From: Costus lasius
Lineage: Eukaryota > Streptophyta > Magnoliopsida > Zingiberales > Costaceae
Assembly: GCA_027563935.2 (NCBI GenBank)
Contig: CM050449.1
Coordinates: 43,560,507 to 43,624,506, forward strand
Length of the DNA: 64,000 nt
Reading direction: 5' to 3'
Position 1 is the first letter of the stretch; each line of letters starts with the position of its first letter. The notes under the pieces are model-generated. The model was not told where the DNA came from. It made no database searches and saw nothing but the letters and a program-made list of their open reading frames with translations. Positions 23,382 to 34,757 of this stretch are shown here, piece after piece. The translations under genes were made by a program, and so were the position numbers.

Positions 23382-23669
23382 CGAATCCTAATCTAATTAG
23401 GAGTTGGAATCCTAATCCTATTAGGAATTGGAATCCTAATCCAACTAGGAGTTGGAATCCTAATCTAATTAGGAGTTGGAATCCTGACCCTATTAGGAAT
23501 TGGAATCCTAATCCAACTAGGAGTTGGAATCCTAATTTAATTAGGAGTTAGAATCCTAACCCTATTGGGAAATAGAGTCCTATTCCAACTAGGAGTTGGA
23601 ATCCTAATTCAATTAGGAGTTGGAATTCTAATTCTACTAGAAATGAGAATCCTAATCTAATTAGGATTC
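23382..23669 (+). repeat. 24-bp tandem array in N2 LTR, twelve units, 72-bp higher order
   Basis: Units of the type GGAATCCTAAT(N)AATTAGGAGTT cycle through three variants (CTAATTAGG, CTATTAGG, CAACTAGG), giving about four 72-bp supercopies. Each unit is nearly palindromic (CCTAAT...ATTAGG). It lies about 590 bases upstream of the TATA box. The same array is at 30506-30793 in the other LTR, and the N1 LTR lacks it. Confidence 0.9.
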
Positions 23670-24257
23670 AAATCCTAATGAGAATTAGATTTGGATAAGG
23701 CCCATAGTGGTTGGGCGCAAATCCTAATCCAACTAGGATTCAAATCCTAAAGAGAATTGGATAAGGCTCATTGTGTTGGGCGCAAATCCTAATCCAATAA
23801 GGATTTATTTCCATGGGCCTAATTAGTGTTGAGATCCAAATCCAATTAGGGATTGTGGATTAAATCTAATTGAGGCAAGTTTGAATCCTAATAGGAGTTG
23901 GAAATACACTTGGCGCATGGGATAATTCCATATATGGAATTTGCGCCAATTGGGGTGTATGAATCCTTTTGGAAAGTTGTTTCCTCAAGTGAAAACTATC
24001 TTGGATGTGTGGGGCTGATATGTTGGCAAATATGGCTTGATTTATTCAAGCAATGATTTGGCCAATCATATATGGAAAGTCCTAATTGAATTGGAACTCA
24101 AATTACCTCTCTTGATAAGGCAAGAAGCTAGATTCTTTCCATGCTTCATGTTGCGCCTATTCAAGAGAGGATGTGGCTGAACTCTTATGGCAATTCCTTG
24201 GAGGAATTGCGCCAAGAGCATAGAAGGAAAGAGAGGTGGCGGTTTGGCTTGGTCGGT

Positions 24258-24264
24258 TATAAAA
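24258..24264 (+). promoter_or_regulatory. Probable TATA box of N2 LTR
   Basis: GGTTATAAAAGAAGG, well placed about 510 bases before the LTR end. N1 has a matching CTTATAAAAGGG at the equivalent place. Second copy at 31382-31388. Confidence 0.6.
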
Positions 24265-24777
24265 GAAGGGGTATGCGCCCCCTCTTGTGATGACGATTTG
24301 GATGATCATTGGATGAACATCAAGTGCAGAATTCTTCTTGAGGAAAAGGCAACTTGGAGTTGCGCAAGCCCTAGAATTCAAGCCGCCCTCTTCTTCTTGT
24401 GGAGCGCCACCCTCTCTTCTCTTCCTCTTGTCTTTGGCCGAGAGTCTCCAAGCAAGGAGACAAGTTGGCGTGAAGAGCAAGGAGGAAGGAGAAGGAGATT
24501 CCAAGAGGTGATCTTCTCTTCCCGAGGCTAGCACCGAGCGTGGAAGGGAGCAACGTTGAGAAGGTCGACGCGTGGATACTTGTAGAGGACGAGCACGTGA
24601 GCGTCTTCAACTTGGCACCTTCATCCTAACAAGCAATAGAGGTACTAACCCTAACACATCCTTGTGTTCTCTCTCTCGCATGGATCCTTGGGAAAGGAAT
24701 GTGTTTCGGGTGTAATGCTTCTTCCGCTACGTCCTGGGACTGCTAATTTTTAAATTACACCCGGCATTCCCCAACAG

Positions 24778-24789
24778 TGGTATCTGAGC
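24778..24789 (+). other. N2 primer binding site, one mismatch
   Basis: TGGTATCTGAGC, differing at one base from TGGTATCAGAGC of family C; initiator Met tRNA type. Confidence 0.82.
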
Positions 24790-26285
24790 TACTTGCGAGA
24801 AACACAAGGTGTACGTTTGCTTGTGTGAAAAATTTTTGGAAAATTTTTCGTTCATCCATGCGCGTTTCACCTAGAAGGCGCTTTCATCCAAACTTCTTTT
24901 ATCAATTTTTATGGCCGAAATTTGGATTGTGTTTATGATGGATTTAAGACCAAAGGCGCACGTAGTTTTGTCAAGTAGGACGGGCATTGTGTCTTCGGAC
25001 TGGCCGAGTCTCTTGATCTGACAAAATTGCCAGCCGATAGGGTCCATGAAATCATCATGAAACTTGATCCCAATTTTAACATAAATTTGATTGAGAGAGT
25101 GCTTTGGATGAAGTTGGCGCATAAGGGGATAAAATTTGATTATTCCGGTTTTTTTGAATTTTATATATGCGCCACTTGTCTCTTCCATGGGTTGATATGG
25201 TCATAGCGAGTGCCCTCCTGTGTTGTGATGTGGAAGCATGTTTCCACCTAAGATGAATGCTTGTAAAATCTTTCTACCACCTGCGTGTGGTTCTCCCCTT
25301 CTTGATGTAAAATTTTCATCTTTCCTTAGAATAGATGTAGAATTGTTTACATGAGATAGGTTAAGGTTCATCAAAAAGAACAAGGTGTCTTCTTCAACCG
25401 ATATCAGAGTAGCGCCAGCTTTAGAAGCGTGGTGATGGACTTGCAGCTGAAGGAAGGACACTTGCTTTCGGCTTCTGGCATAGGCTGATATGCTTCAGGG
25501 ACTCGCAACCCTTGGATGCACAATAACATGTCACATGGCTCGTGACAAGTTATGTGTATGAAAAGGGCTATGACCATATCGACCAAAATAGCATGCCTGT
25601 GATGGTTTATTATTCTGTCCATAGCATGCCTGTGATGTTTTTCCTTTGCTGCCATAACCATAGGAAAACTGCATGCTAAAAAAGAATAAAACATGCAAAA
25701 ACTCTCAATACAATATCAAGTCAATAGCCTTCTAACGCGTAGCCCTCATCAAACTATCGATCGGTGGTGTTGTGAACTGTTTCCCACCCTCGTGGGACAC
25801 ACCCACTTATCTTTAGGAGGTGTGTGGTGACAATGATTTCCCCAGTCCAGTTTTAACCTGGGCGTGCCTCCGCAAGGAAATTCGTTGGCCCTGGGCATAA
25901 CGGTTAGGACCAGACTTGACTAGTTTTTCATATGTCACTGACATGATGAATCACTAGAGGCAGCTGTTGAGAGGATAGGGTTCTGTGTTGTATCCAGCCC
26001 TCGCTGGACACAGGGCGCCTAGTCTGTCTTAACTAAGAGGAATTGTGCGCGGCACAATTGGCTGGCATGCCTACCTAAGGAAGCATGGGACTCTCTGTGC
26101 ATCTCAACTCACCCTCGTGAGTCGCGGAGACCTCGCGTGAAATTAGGATCCTACTCATGTATTTCCAAGTTGAGTTTTGAGAGTTATCAACTTGTTAAGG
26201 AAATAGTGGGAGTATAGCATTTAATTTTAAAGTCCTTGTTAAATGCTTTATCATAGTACTTGTTTTGCTTGTTTGCTTATTGTAG
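24790..26285 (+). other. N2 5' leader (untranslated)
   Basis: 1.5 kb without a credible gene; minus-strand frames at 25404-25694 and 24871-25188 are chance. The last 500 bases align loosely with family C leaders around GGAGACC and TGCACAGAGAG. Hairpins: TCCCAC-CCTC-GTGGGA (25782-25797), TCCAGC-CCTC-GCTGGA (25993-26008), AATTGTGC-GCG-GCACAATT (near 26041-26060), ACTCAC-CCTC-GTGAGT (26107-26122). Confidence 0.8.
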
Positions 26286-26855
26286 ATGATTCCATCTCCT
26301 GAACCTAGATTGAAACTTCTTAAAAATAAACTGGATGGAACAAATTGGACAAGATGGTTCAGACTTTTGTCTAAACTTCTAGAACATGAGAATATGGTAT
26401 ATCTTCTTGAAAGACCTCCAACCCAACCCTGTATATATTTTTGTACAGAGTGGGAGTGGAATGTCTATCTTGAACATTGTGTGGATAGTGAACATTACAC
26501 TGCTCTTGTTTTGAGGTGCTTGACCCCTGAGGTCCAGGTTGAGTGTGATGAGATGGGGATCTATGATATGATCATACATCTTCGACGTCTCTTCACACCA
26601 GGCACTTCAAATAGTGATCTAGAGAGTGTTGTTGGATCTTCTGGGTGTTTGCCTGAACCTAGGAATGACTATGGTTCCGTATCTTCAAAGCTAAAACTTC
26701 GGAAGACTGGGAATGCATGGAAATTTCAGGATGGATTAAGGCCCAGGAAGAGCATGGCACAAAAGAAGGGATGTTATCCATCTGCTTCAGGTATTGTGTT
26801 ACTGAGGTCTTTATGTCTACTTCTTATTCATGGGTACTGGGTACTGCATGAGTAG
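26286..26855 (+). CDS. gag: N2 Gag (189 residues), no zinc knuckle
   Basis: ATG at 26286, just after the leader, opens the only sizeable intact frame of the N family. It is a copia Gag core: KNKLDGTNWTRWFRLLSKLLE, LLERPPTQP, WEWNVYLEHCVDSEHYTALVLRCLTPEVQVECDEMGIYDMIIHLRRLF. Residues about 145-160 (GLRPRKSMAQKKG) are basic, but the CCHC knuckle present in family C Gag is absent. The frame ends at TAG 26853-26855 within what was the protease core, so the last 25 residues are out-of-frame protease remnant. Gag would form particles and bind RNA. I cannot tell whether this one is still made; the length fits a short copia Gag. Confidence 0.7.
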   Translation: MIPSPEPRLKLLKNKLDGTNWTRWFRLLSKLLEHENMVYLLERPPTQPCIYFCTEWEWNVYLEHCVDSEHYTALVLRCLTPEVQVECDEMGIYDMIIHLRRLFTPGTSNSDLESVVGSSGCLPEPRNDYGSVSSKLKLRKTGNAWKFQDGLRPRKSMAQKKGCYPSASGIVLLRSLCLLLIHGYWVLHE

Positions 26856-29461
26856 CTTACATATGTTTTTCATATGCAGGGGCTCAAAAGAAGTAGGACA
26901 ATAAGGCTTGGTGGATCGACATTCGAGTCAGGGACGGAGCATTGGATGCTGCTATTGATGTCATCTCACTACCTTCAAAGACTTCAACTAGAACTTTGCT
27001 ATTATGTACTAGCTTTTGTATTAGAACATTATGTCCATTATTTTGAATGGATTTTCAGTTCGAAATAAATTGGTATTTCTTTAAATCTGGAATGTTCTAT
27101 AGTAGTGGTACAATTGATAATAGCTTGTAGTTCTGTGTGTAACACTGAATAGATCAAATCCATTGATTCAATACCATCTCTTTGCATTGTCTCTTGGGCC
27201 ATAAGACAAAAGTCACATCCAAAAGTCCATGGACTATTGGGATCATTATCCTTTCAGGGTTATGATATATGTGAGCCTTGTCTAATGGACAAGATAACAG
27301 ATGCTACCTTCATTTAGGAAGGAGAGAGAGGTTAGATGCTTGTTGGATCTAGTACATAGCAATGTGTGTAGACCCATGGAGACAAGCACCAAGTGGTATA
27401 CTTCATTAAGTTGGGATATGTTATATCCAACACGTAACTTTGGAGAAATCCAAGAAGTTAAAGAATGAAGTATAGAATCGAATTGGAGAATCTATTAAAA
27501 CCTTTTGATTGGATCAAAGTGGGAAGTAAAAAAAAGTGATGACTATCTTGAGGAGTGTGGGGTTGTCTCACAGCTTACTTGGAACACCACAACTGTGTGG
27601 TGAAATTCAAAGAAAGAAAAGGGAACACATTGGATGTGGTTCCATCTTTGAATAGTCATGCAAATTTACTTCCTTTAGAGGCCATGCAAGCAACTGTTTT
27701 GACACTCCACTTTGTGTATTTGTGGGGCACTGAGAGTGCTACTTCTATCCCGATGAGAACAAAAATATTTGTTGCTCAAACTGCTGTCCTTCTTGAGGAG
27801 ATATCTTTTTGAAAGAAGCTGGTGGGAGTAGATTTGATTAGGACAAGGTCCAAAAATCAACCACAATACAGTTAGACACAAATGGAGAGTAGATTCACAC
27901 ATGCAGGTTGAAAGTCAACCTGAGGTTCAAGTAACATAGGAACCACATGAGTCTGAATGGATTCGAAATACTCTCACAGGTTGTGGGCATGACGAATTTT
28001 TCATCTAGGATGAACCTAAAGACTTGTGAGGAAATGGAAGCGGTCAGTGGACCAGATTCCAAGAAATGGCTGAGCGCCATAAGAACCATAATGGACTCCA
28101 TGTCTGCTAATCAAGTGTGGGACTTGATTGAGCCGCCAAAGGGGTAACACCCAGAGGCTGTATGTGGATCTTCTTGGAAGATAGACATGAAAGGTAACAT
28201 TGTTACCTATGATGACAAGCTAGTGAATGAAATTTCGGATAAGTCCACTGGGTGGATAGTGATGAAATTTTTCACCGATAGCTTTGTTTGAGTCCATTAG
28301 GTATCTACTTGTCTTAATTGCATGTTTTGTTATAGCGTGTTGTTATAAAAATTGCTTTTCTTAATGGACGTCTGGAAGAGGATGTCTAGATGGAAATAGC
28401 CAAAATATTTTCATACAGTCGCCATAAAGATATGTATGGTATTATACAAGTATCCTGTGTTTACAAGAAGATCAGTGGGAGCATCATAATGTTTCTTGTT
28501 CTAATTGATTGACGATATTCTCCTCACTTGAAATGACATCCCAGCTCTTCACGCGGTGAAGTACAGGCTTGGAATGTATTTCGAGAAGAATGACCTAGGG
28601 AATGCAGCCTACATCCTAGGCATGTGGATCAACTGGGATCCAAGAAAGTCATTGCCCTTTAGTCAATCTACGTTCATCCAAGAGATTCTAGAGAGGTTCA
28701 TATTGGATCATTCCAAAGGATGATACCTTCCAGAGAGAAATGGTCTGATTCTCTCCATGATGCAATGTCTTTTGACACAGCAGGAGAGAGACAACATGAT
28801 TCTATAGTCCTAATACATTGGGTATAGGATAGATCATGTTTTGTGCAACTAGCACAAGACTATGTGTGGCGAATGCTTGGAGCATGGCCAGTAAGTTTCA
28901 ATCAGATCCTAGTGTTCAAACACTGGATAGCTGTGAAAGCAATCCTTCGTACTTGGGAAGTATAAAGGATTGAATTTTAGTCTGTGATAGACAGGAAGAA
29001 CTTTGTGTACTGGGTACACTGACACTTCGTTCCGGTCTAATGACTATCGTTCATAGTCAGGATTTGCTTTTTGCCTTGATGTGGTGTTGTTGGCTGAAAG
29101 AGCTTTATGCAAACTGCAGTGGCAAATTCTACAATAAGGCTGAGTACATTGCAGCTTCTTGTGGCAACCAAGGAAGCAGCTTCATTCATTTGAACTTGAT
29201 TTAGTCCCTGATGCTTGATGGTCCAGTATAGTTCTTACTGGGGCCGTAAGCATGTGTAAAGGAACTTAGCACTCAAGTATGTACTACAGCGATATCATCT
29301 GATCTTAGAGATCATGGATAAAGATGATGATTCAAACTTGTTAAAATAAACACAGATAGCAATCTGGAAAAACCCACTGACATAGCCTCTGGCGCAGCGG
29401 AAGCTAAATATGTCATACTAGAGACATGGGACTGAATAAATTCAGTTGCCCTTGGTCTTAG
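26856..29461 (+). pseudogene. N2 second internal copy: protease to RNase H remnants
   Basis: Repeat of the first internal copy at +7124, with the same Asn in the integrase box, contracted integrase core, RT entry at 27947-28147 and RNase H traces to about 29410. It is not translatable. The differences from the first copy are scattered and mostly transitions, so the duplicate has drifted for some time. Confidence 0.8.
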
Positions 29462-29464
29462 TGC

Positions 29465-29475
29465 AAGTGGGAGAT
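29465..29475 (+). other. N2 polypurine tract, second copy
   Basis: AAGTGGGAGAT before TGTTAG. Confidence 0.78.
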
Positions 29476-31900
29476 TGTTAGTGTATATGCCCTGTAGACC
29501 AATGTATGGACATGGTCAGGCATTATTTAAATGTACTTTGATAGAATTAATGAAATTGATATAATCAATAAAGGCATGGTCGTTATTATGCAGATTGCTT
29601 TACCTGCGTTGATGTATTGAATTGCATAGATAATGTCCCAGGAGTTTGGATTGGATCCATTCTCATAAGTAATCCCCGGTCAAGGTGCCTTAGCCGATAT
29701 GGGACAGCTTTGGTGCATGTGAGACTGGTGTATGGGCTGGTTAGGTGCAGGGCATAGTAACGCAGACATACAGGTGCATTGAATGCACTGGAGTGATCCA
29801 TCGTGAGGATTGACTTGTCTAGTCAACAAGTCAATCTCACATGCAAGAGGTTTGCATTGATCCTTAGACTTGAGGTATTCATGTCTAGATATGATGATGG
29901 GTATGTTTTGATACAGTCTTACGTCTCTCCGTAAATGGGTGATCAAAACGACTGTCATTGAGCATGTCATAAGTCATGTAGAGACATGGATGACCAATAG
30001 TAGGATTTGCCCCTTCCTTCCGAGGAAGCATGATATCCACCTCGGGGTGCCCCACCTTATTGGTGCATGACAGGAAAGTGTGGCCACACTTGTTGAGTCA
30101 TGACCAATGCATTGGATAATAAACTTGAGTCTAATCCAATGACAGGATATCAGTTTAGGCAAAGGGATCTAGAATGCATGGGAATCCTCGTTGCTTGTTA
30201 GGGAGTTGTTGCCAGATGACTTAAGTACTATGACATGGGTAGTAGTGATGTGTTGCTAGATACCTCTCACTACTTATGATGATATTCAATCATCATTGCT
30301 ATCATCATTAGGATCCTACCGGGTCACACGCAATAGACTCTTGACGTTGTTTTATGATCTGGAAATCTTGGAATATATTTGAGTTCATTATTCTGAGTCC
30401 AAGACAGATTCATGGTTGAATCTGAGTCCAATTGGGATTCATGAGTTTGTATATGTATCCTAGTCAAGTTGGACTTGAACAAGGGATTATATACCATGTA
30501 GGATTCGAATCCTAATCTAATTAGGAGTTGGAATCCTAATCCTATTAGGAATTGGAATCCTAATCCAACTAGGAGTTGGAATCCTAATCTAATTAGGAGT
30601 TGGAATCCTGACCCTATTAGGAATTGGAATCCTAATCCAACTAGGAGTTGGAATCCTAATTTAATTAGGAGTTAGAATCCTAACCCTATTGGGAAATAGA
30701 GTCCTATTCCAACTAGGAGTTGGAATCCTAATTCAATTAGGAGTTGGAATTCTAATTCTACTAGAAATGAGAATCCTAATCTAATTAGGATTCAAATCCT
30801 AATGAGAATTAGATTTGGATAAGGCCCATAGTGGTTGGGCGCAAATCCTAATCCAACTAGGATTCAAATCCTAAAGAGAATTGGATAAGGCTCATTGTGT
30901 TGGGCGCAAATCCTAATCCAATAAGGATTTATTTCCATGGGCCTAATTAGTGTTGAGATCCAAATCCAATTAGGGATTGTGGATTAAATCTAATTGAGGC
31001 AAGTTTGAATCCTAATAGGAGTTGGAAATACACTTGGCGCATGGGATAATTCCATATATGGAATTTGCGCCAATTGGGGTGTATGAATCCTTTTGGAAAG
31101 TTGTTTCCTCAAGTGGAAACTATCTTGGACGTGTGGGGCTGATATGTTGGCAAATATGGCTTGATTTATTCAAGCAATGATTTGGCCAATCATATATGGA
31201 AAGTCCTAATTGAATTGGAACTCAAATTACCTCTCTTGATAAGGCAAGAAGCGAGATTCTTTCCATGCTTCATGTTGCGCCTATTCAAGAGAGGATGTGG
31301 CTGAACTCTTATGGCAATTCCTTGGAGGAATTGCGCCAAGAGCATAGAAGGAAAGAGAGGTGGCGGTTTGGCTTGGTCGGTTATAAAAGAAGGGGTATGC
31401 GCCCCCTCTTGTGATGACGATTTGGATGATCATTGGATGAACATCAAGTGCAGAATTCTTCTTGAGGAAAAGGCAACTTGGAGTTGCGCAAGCCCTAGAA
31501 TTCAAGCCGCCCTCTTCTTCTTGTGGAGCGCCACCCTCTCTTCTCTTCCTCTTGTCTTTGGCCGAGAGTCTCCAAGCAAGGAGACAAGTTGGCGTGAAGA
31601 GCAAGGAGGAAGGAGAAGGAGATTCCAAGAGGTGATCTTCTCTTCCCGAGGCTAGCACCGAGCGTGGAAGGGAGCAACGTTGAGAAGGTCGATGCGTGGA
31701 TACTTGTAGAGGACGAGCACGTGAGCGTCTTCAACTTGGCACCTTCATCCTAACAAGCAATAGAGGTACTAACCCTAACACATCCTTGTGTTCTCTCTCT
31801 CGCATGGATCCTTGGGAAAGGAATGTGTTTCGGGTGTAATGCTTCTTCCGCTGCGTCCTGGGACTGCAAATTTTTAAATTACACCCGGCATTCCCCAACA
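29476..31900 (+). repeat. N2 right LTR (2425 bp)
   Basis: TGTTAGTGTATATGCCC...CCCCAACA, same length as the middle LTR. The first bases are TGTTAG rather than TGTTGG. It ends directly against N1 LTR sequence; CAAGG at 31901-31905 may be the surviving target copy. Confidence 0.92.
30506..30793 (+). repeat. 24-bp tandem array in N2 right LTR
   Basis: Second copy of the array at 23382-23669, with the same twelve units. Confidence 0.88.
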
Positions 31901-32191
31901 CAAGGATCATGCGCCAAGTGAAAGGAAGATGCCGCCAACTCCTTATCCTCTTCACTCCAAGAGATGAAGGAGAAGAAGAGTTTCGGCCTTGAGGAAGAAT
32001 AAGGGGAAGTTGCGCCACCAAGTCCTTCTCCAAGTCACGCCAAGGGGAGAGGAAGGAGAAGACTTGCGGCCACTAGTAGGAAGAAGGGTTGCGCCACCTT
32101 GATGTTGTCGCCCTTTGCCCTTGCTCTCACCCCTCTATCTGTGTTCACGCCTCTAAGTATTCGAACCATGAGAGGAGGCAGCTAGGGTCCC

Positions 32192-32198
32192 TTTTATA
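32192..32198 (-). promoter_or_regulatory. Probable TATA box of N1 LTR
   Basis: Minus-strand CTTATAAAAGGG, equivalent to N2's GTTATAAAAG. Confidence 0.5.
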
Positions 32199-32264
32199 AG
32201 CCAAGAGGCGGTTTAGGGAAGTCCAAGATCATGCCAAGTGGGCGGCTAGGATGATAGGGGTTTG

Positions 32265-32595
32265 TGGTAAGGAAAGTCTCCAAGACTTTGCCATAAACCT
32301 CATTCAACCTATCCTTATTTTCCCAATTGCCATATCAACCTAAGATATGCCTTAGAGGCATTCATTCCATCCAAGGAGAAGGGCTAGGTGCAACAAGCAA
32401 GAGGAATTCGGCTAGGGTGGTGTCTTGGGAGAAATTAGGGTTTGAGGTAAGGTAAGTCTCCAAGACTTTACCATATACTTCTTCCCAACATCCATATGCG
32501 CCTAGGAACTTCCCATAAAAGTTCTTAAGCCATATTAGCCCAAAGACTTGCCTTAGAGGCAAGGTTTCCATCAAGGGAGAAAGGGCAAGGCGCCT
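32265..32595 (-). repeat. Imperfect direct duplication in N1 LTR
   Basis: GGTAAGGAAAGTCTCCAAGAC...GCCTTAGAGGCA...CAAGGAGAAGGGC (about 32268-32390) recurs as GGTAAGGTAAGTCTCC...GCCTTAGAGGCA...AGGGAGAAAGGGC (about 32454-32590). Absent from N2 LTR. Confidence 0.65.
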
Positions 32596-33817
32596 TTTAC
32601 TTCCTTAATGAAGCAAAACTGCCCTCTTCACCCCATTATGCCCCTAGGCGCTAATGGGTGAAGACTTCTCCCCATTATACCCTTTTAAGCCAATTCACTC
32701 TTCATGACAACTAATTATTGGGCCTCATTGGATAATGAGCTAGCCCAAACTTCAGGGCATAGGTTGATTAAGCCATTGGATCCAACCCAATGCAACCCTA
32801 ATCCAAATGTGACCAATCTAGGTCAATTTCGGGTCAACCTGCCAAAAATGAAGTTTGGCTCCAATAACTTTCTTCCAACTCATCAGGCCCATTGGCGCTG
32901 ATGAAATCTTCCAAATGGATCCAAGTTATCCAATAACTTGATCCTAAGGCTTCTGATTAAAGCAACGTCAAGAGTCTATTGCGTGTGACCCCTTAGGATC
33001 CATATGACGATGGCAATGATGTAAACATCATAAGTAGTGAAGGGTATCTAGCAACACATCACTACTACCCATGTCATAGGACTTAAGTCATTATGGCAAC
33101 AACTCCTAACAAGCAACGAGGATTCCCATTGCATTATAGATCCCTTTGCCTAAACTGATATCCTGCCATTGGATTAGTCTCAAGTTTATCAATCCAATGC
33201 ATTGGTCATGACTCAACAAATGTGGCCACACATTCCTGTCATGCACCAATAAGGTGGGGCGCCCCGAGTGGATATCATGCTTCCAATAAGGAAGGGGCAA
33301 ATCCTACTATTGGTCATCCATGTCTCTACATGACTTATGACATGCCCAATGACAGTCGTTTTGATCTCTCAATTACGGAGAGACGTAAGACTGTATCAAA
33401 GCATACCCATCATCAAATCTAGACATGAATACCTCAAGTCTAAATGCAAACCTCTTGCATGTGAGATTGACTTGTTGACTAGACAAGTCAATCCTCACGG
33501 TGGATCACTCCAGTGCATCCAATGCACCTGTATGTCTGCGTTACTGTGCCCCGCACTTAACCAGCTCATACACCAGTCTCACATGTACCAAAGCTGTGCC
33601 ATATCTGCTAAGGTACCTTTGCCTGGGGATAGCTTATGAGAATGGATCCAATCCAAACTCCTGGGACATTATTTATGCAACTCTATACATCAACGCAGGT
33701 AGAGAAGTCTGCATAATAACGACCATGCCTATATAAAGAGTAATAGTTCTATCAAAGTACATTCAAACAATGTCTGACCATGTCCATACATTGGTCTTTA
33801 GGGCATATACACCAACA

Positions 33818-34626
33818 CCCTTACCTTGAGAAGGCTTGTAAAGTACTCCTCTTTCGGTATTCCATTGATTGTGATTCAGTGCCATCTCTACTAGTAATCT
33901 GAAGGCATCATCAGGCGTTTTGCTCATAAGAGCTCCACCTGCAGCAGCATCCACAGTTAATTTGGTATTATTTGATAAAGCATAGTAAAAAGTTTGCAAT
34001 AAACTCCAATCTTCATTGCCATGGTGAGGACACTTCCGCTGTAATTCGTTGAATCTCTCCCAGGCCTCACTGAATGATTCCCCATCTCTTTGTTGAAAGT
34101 TTGTAATTTGATTTCTCAACTGGATTGTTTTGCCTGGAGGGAAATATTTTGTCAGGAAGGATTTTGATAGGTGCTCCCATGTTGTGAAGGTTCCGGTTGG
34201 TTGCGATTGAAGCCATATCCTCACTCGGTCCCTGAGTGAAAAAGGAAATAACCTTAGTCTGAGTGCATCATTAGAAACTCCATTCATCTTAATAGTATCA
34301 CAAAATTCTAAAAATAAAGAAAGATGCAAGTTTGGATCTTCCAGTGGAGATCCTCCAAACTGGTTCTGTTGGATCATGGAGATAAAACCAGGTTTAATTT
34401 CGAAGTTATTTGCTTCGATGGCGGGTCTAGCAAAGCTGGAATGAATTTCTCGTGGATTAGGGGCTGCATTCTCCCTCAATGTTCACTGATTATTTTCCAT
34501 CTCTACAACTTCTTCTTGAATCTCTTGTGAATCTTCTTCTAGTCTCAACTTCCTGCGCGCTCTAAGAGTTTTGTTGATGTCAGGATCCAATGGAAAAAGT
34601 GGTCCTGACCTAAGACTCCTGCGCAT
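33818..34626 (-). pseudogene. gag: T gag, Athila-type, N-terminal part
   Basis: ATG at 34626 starts MRRSLRSGPLFPLDPDINKT, a start typical of Athila/Tat Gags. A TGA at 34485-34483 (codon 48) breaks it, and the same frame continues with RENAAPNPREIHSS, FEIKPGFISMIQ, the retrotransposon gag domain (LRLRLFPFSLRDRVRIWLQSQ, FLTKYFPPGKT, SFSEAWERFNELQRKCPHHG, LLQTFYYALS) and GGALMSKTPDDAF. At 33818 it is cut by N1's LTR; the frame's apparent continuation to 33763 is LTR sequence. The rest of Gag, any zinc knuckle and pol are outside the window. Gag forms the particle that holds element RNA. Confidence 0.88.
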
Positions 34627-34757
34627 GCAAAATAGATAGATCAAGTGATTTCAAGAAAAATAGAAAATAAACAGTAAATAAAAACCTAGTCTAGCAATAA
34701 TCTCAATGTCTTCGATATCAACAAAAACTAAGGTCCCTGGCAACGGCGCCAAAAACT
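34627..34757 (-). other. T leader and primer binding site (Asp tRNA type)
   Basis: Minus-strand TGGCGCCGTTGCCAGGGA at 34751-34734 is complementary to the 3' end of plant Asp tRNA, usual in Athila/Tat elements. Six bases (34752-34757) separate it from the LTR. Confidence 0.85.

Larger units (their letters stand above)
22352..24776 (+). repeat. N2 middle LTR (2425 bp), shared by both internal copies
   Basis: TGTTGGTGTATATGCCC...CATTCCCCAACA. Follows a polypurine tract and precedes a primer site, so it serves as 3' LTR of the first internal copy and 5' LTR of the second. It has a 24-bp repeat array (23382-23669), a TATA box (24258) and hairpins at 22650-22664 (GTGCAT-TGA-ATGCAC) and 23152-23172 (ATGATGAT-ATTCA-ATCATCAT). 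Confidence 0.93.
19586..31900 (+). mobile_element. N2: tandem copia array (partial internal, LTR, internal, LTR)
   Basis: Positions 19586-24776 repeat at 26710-31900 with a constant offset of 7124 and few differences. The unit is internal region plus one LTR, as expected from unequal recombination between LTRs of the same element. The right tip CCAACA at 31900 is an intact element end inside N1's 5' LTR; the left LTR and gag start are deleted. Confidence 0.88.
16079..33817 (-). mobile_element. N1: degenerate copia element, split by N2, cut by G
   Basis: Read leftwards: 5' LTR 33817-31901 (end missing), [N2], leader 19588-18168, gag 18167-17604, protease/integrase/RT remnants to 16079, then G. 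The right tip CCAACA at 33817 lies inside the gag of T; putative target copy CCCTT is at 33818-33822. The 3' half is left of the window. Confidence 0.82.
31901..33817 (-). repeat. N1 5' LTR, truncated at its U5 end
   Basis: The plus strand ends GCATATACACCAACA at 33817, i.e. minus-strand TGTTGGTGTATATGCCC as in N2. The match with N2 LTR is clear at 33000-33817 and loose elsewhere. The missing end (about 200 bases judged from the TATA position) was lost with N2's left end. It has hairpins at 33513-33527 (GTGCAT/ATGCAC) and 33016-33031 (ATGATG/CATCAT), and no 24-bp array. Confidence 0.82.

Noticed and set aside
23382..23669. CRISPR-like array
   Set aside because: Contiguous 24-bp units with no unique spacers, within a plant LTR.
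24187..24531. Overlapping 114- and 125-residue frames on both strands, repeated at 31311-31655
   Set aside because: They lie inside N2 LTRs around the TATA box and early transcript. Conserved only because the LTRs are duplicates.
18146..26286. Autointegration product (element inserted into itself) as the origin of the N1/N2 inverted arrangement
   Set aside because: N1 and N2 are diverged subfamilies with different LTR content, so they are two elements. Nested insertion plus deletion explains the pieces.
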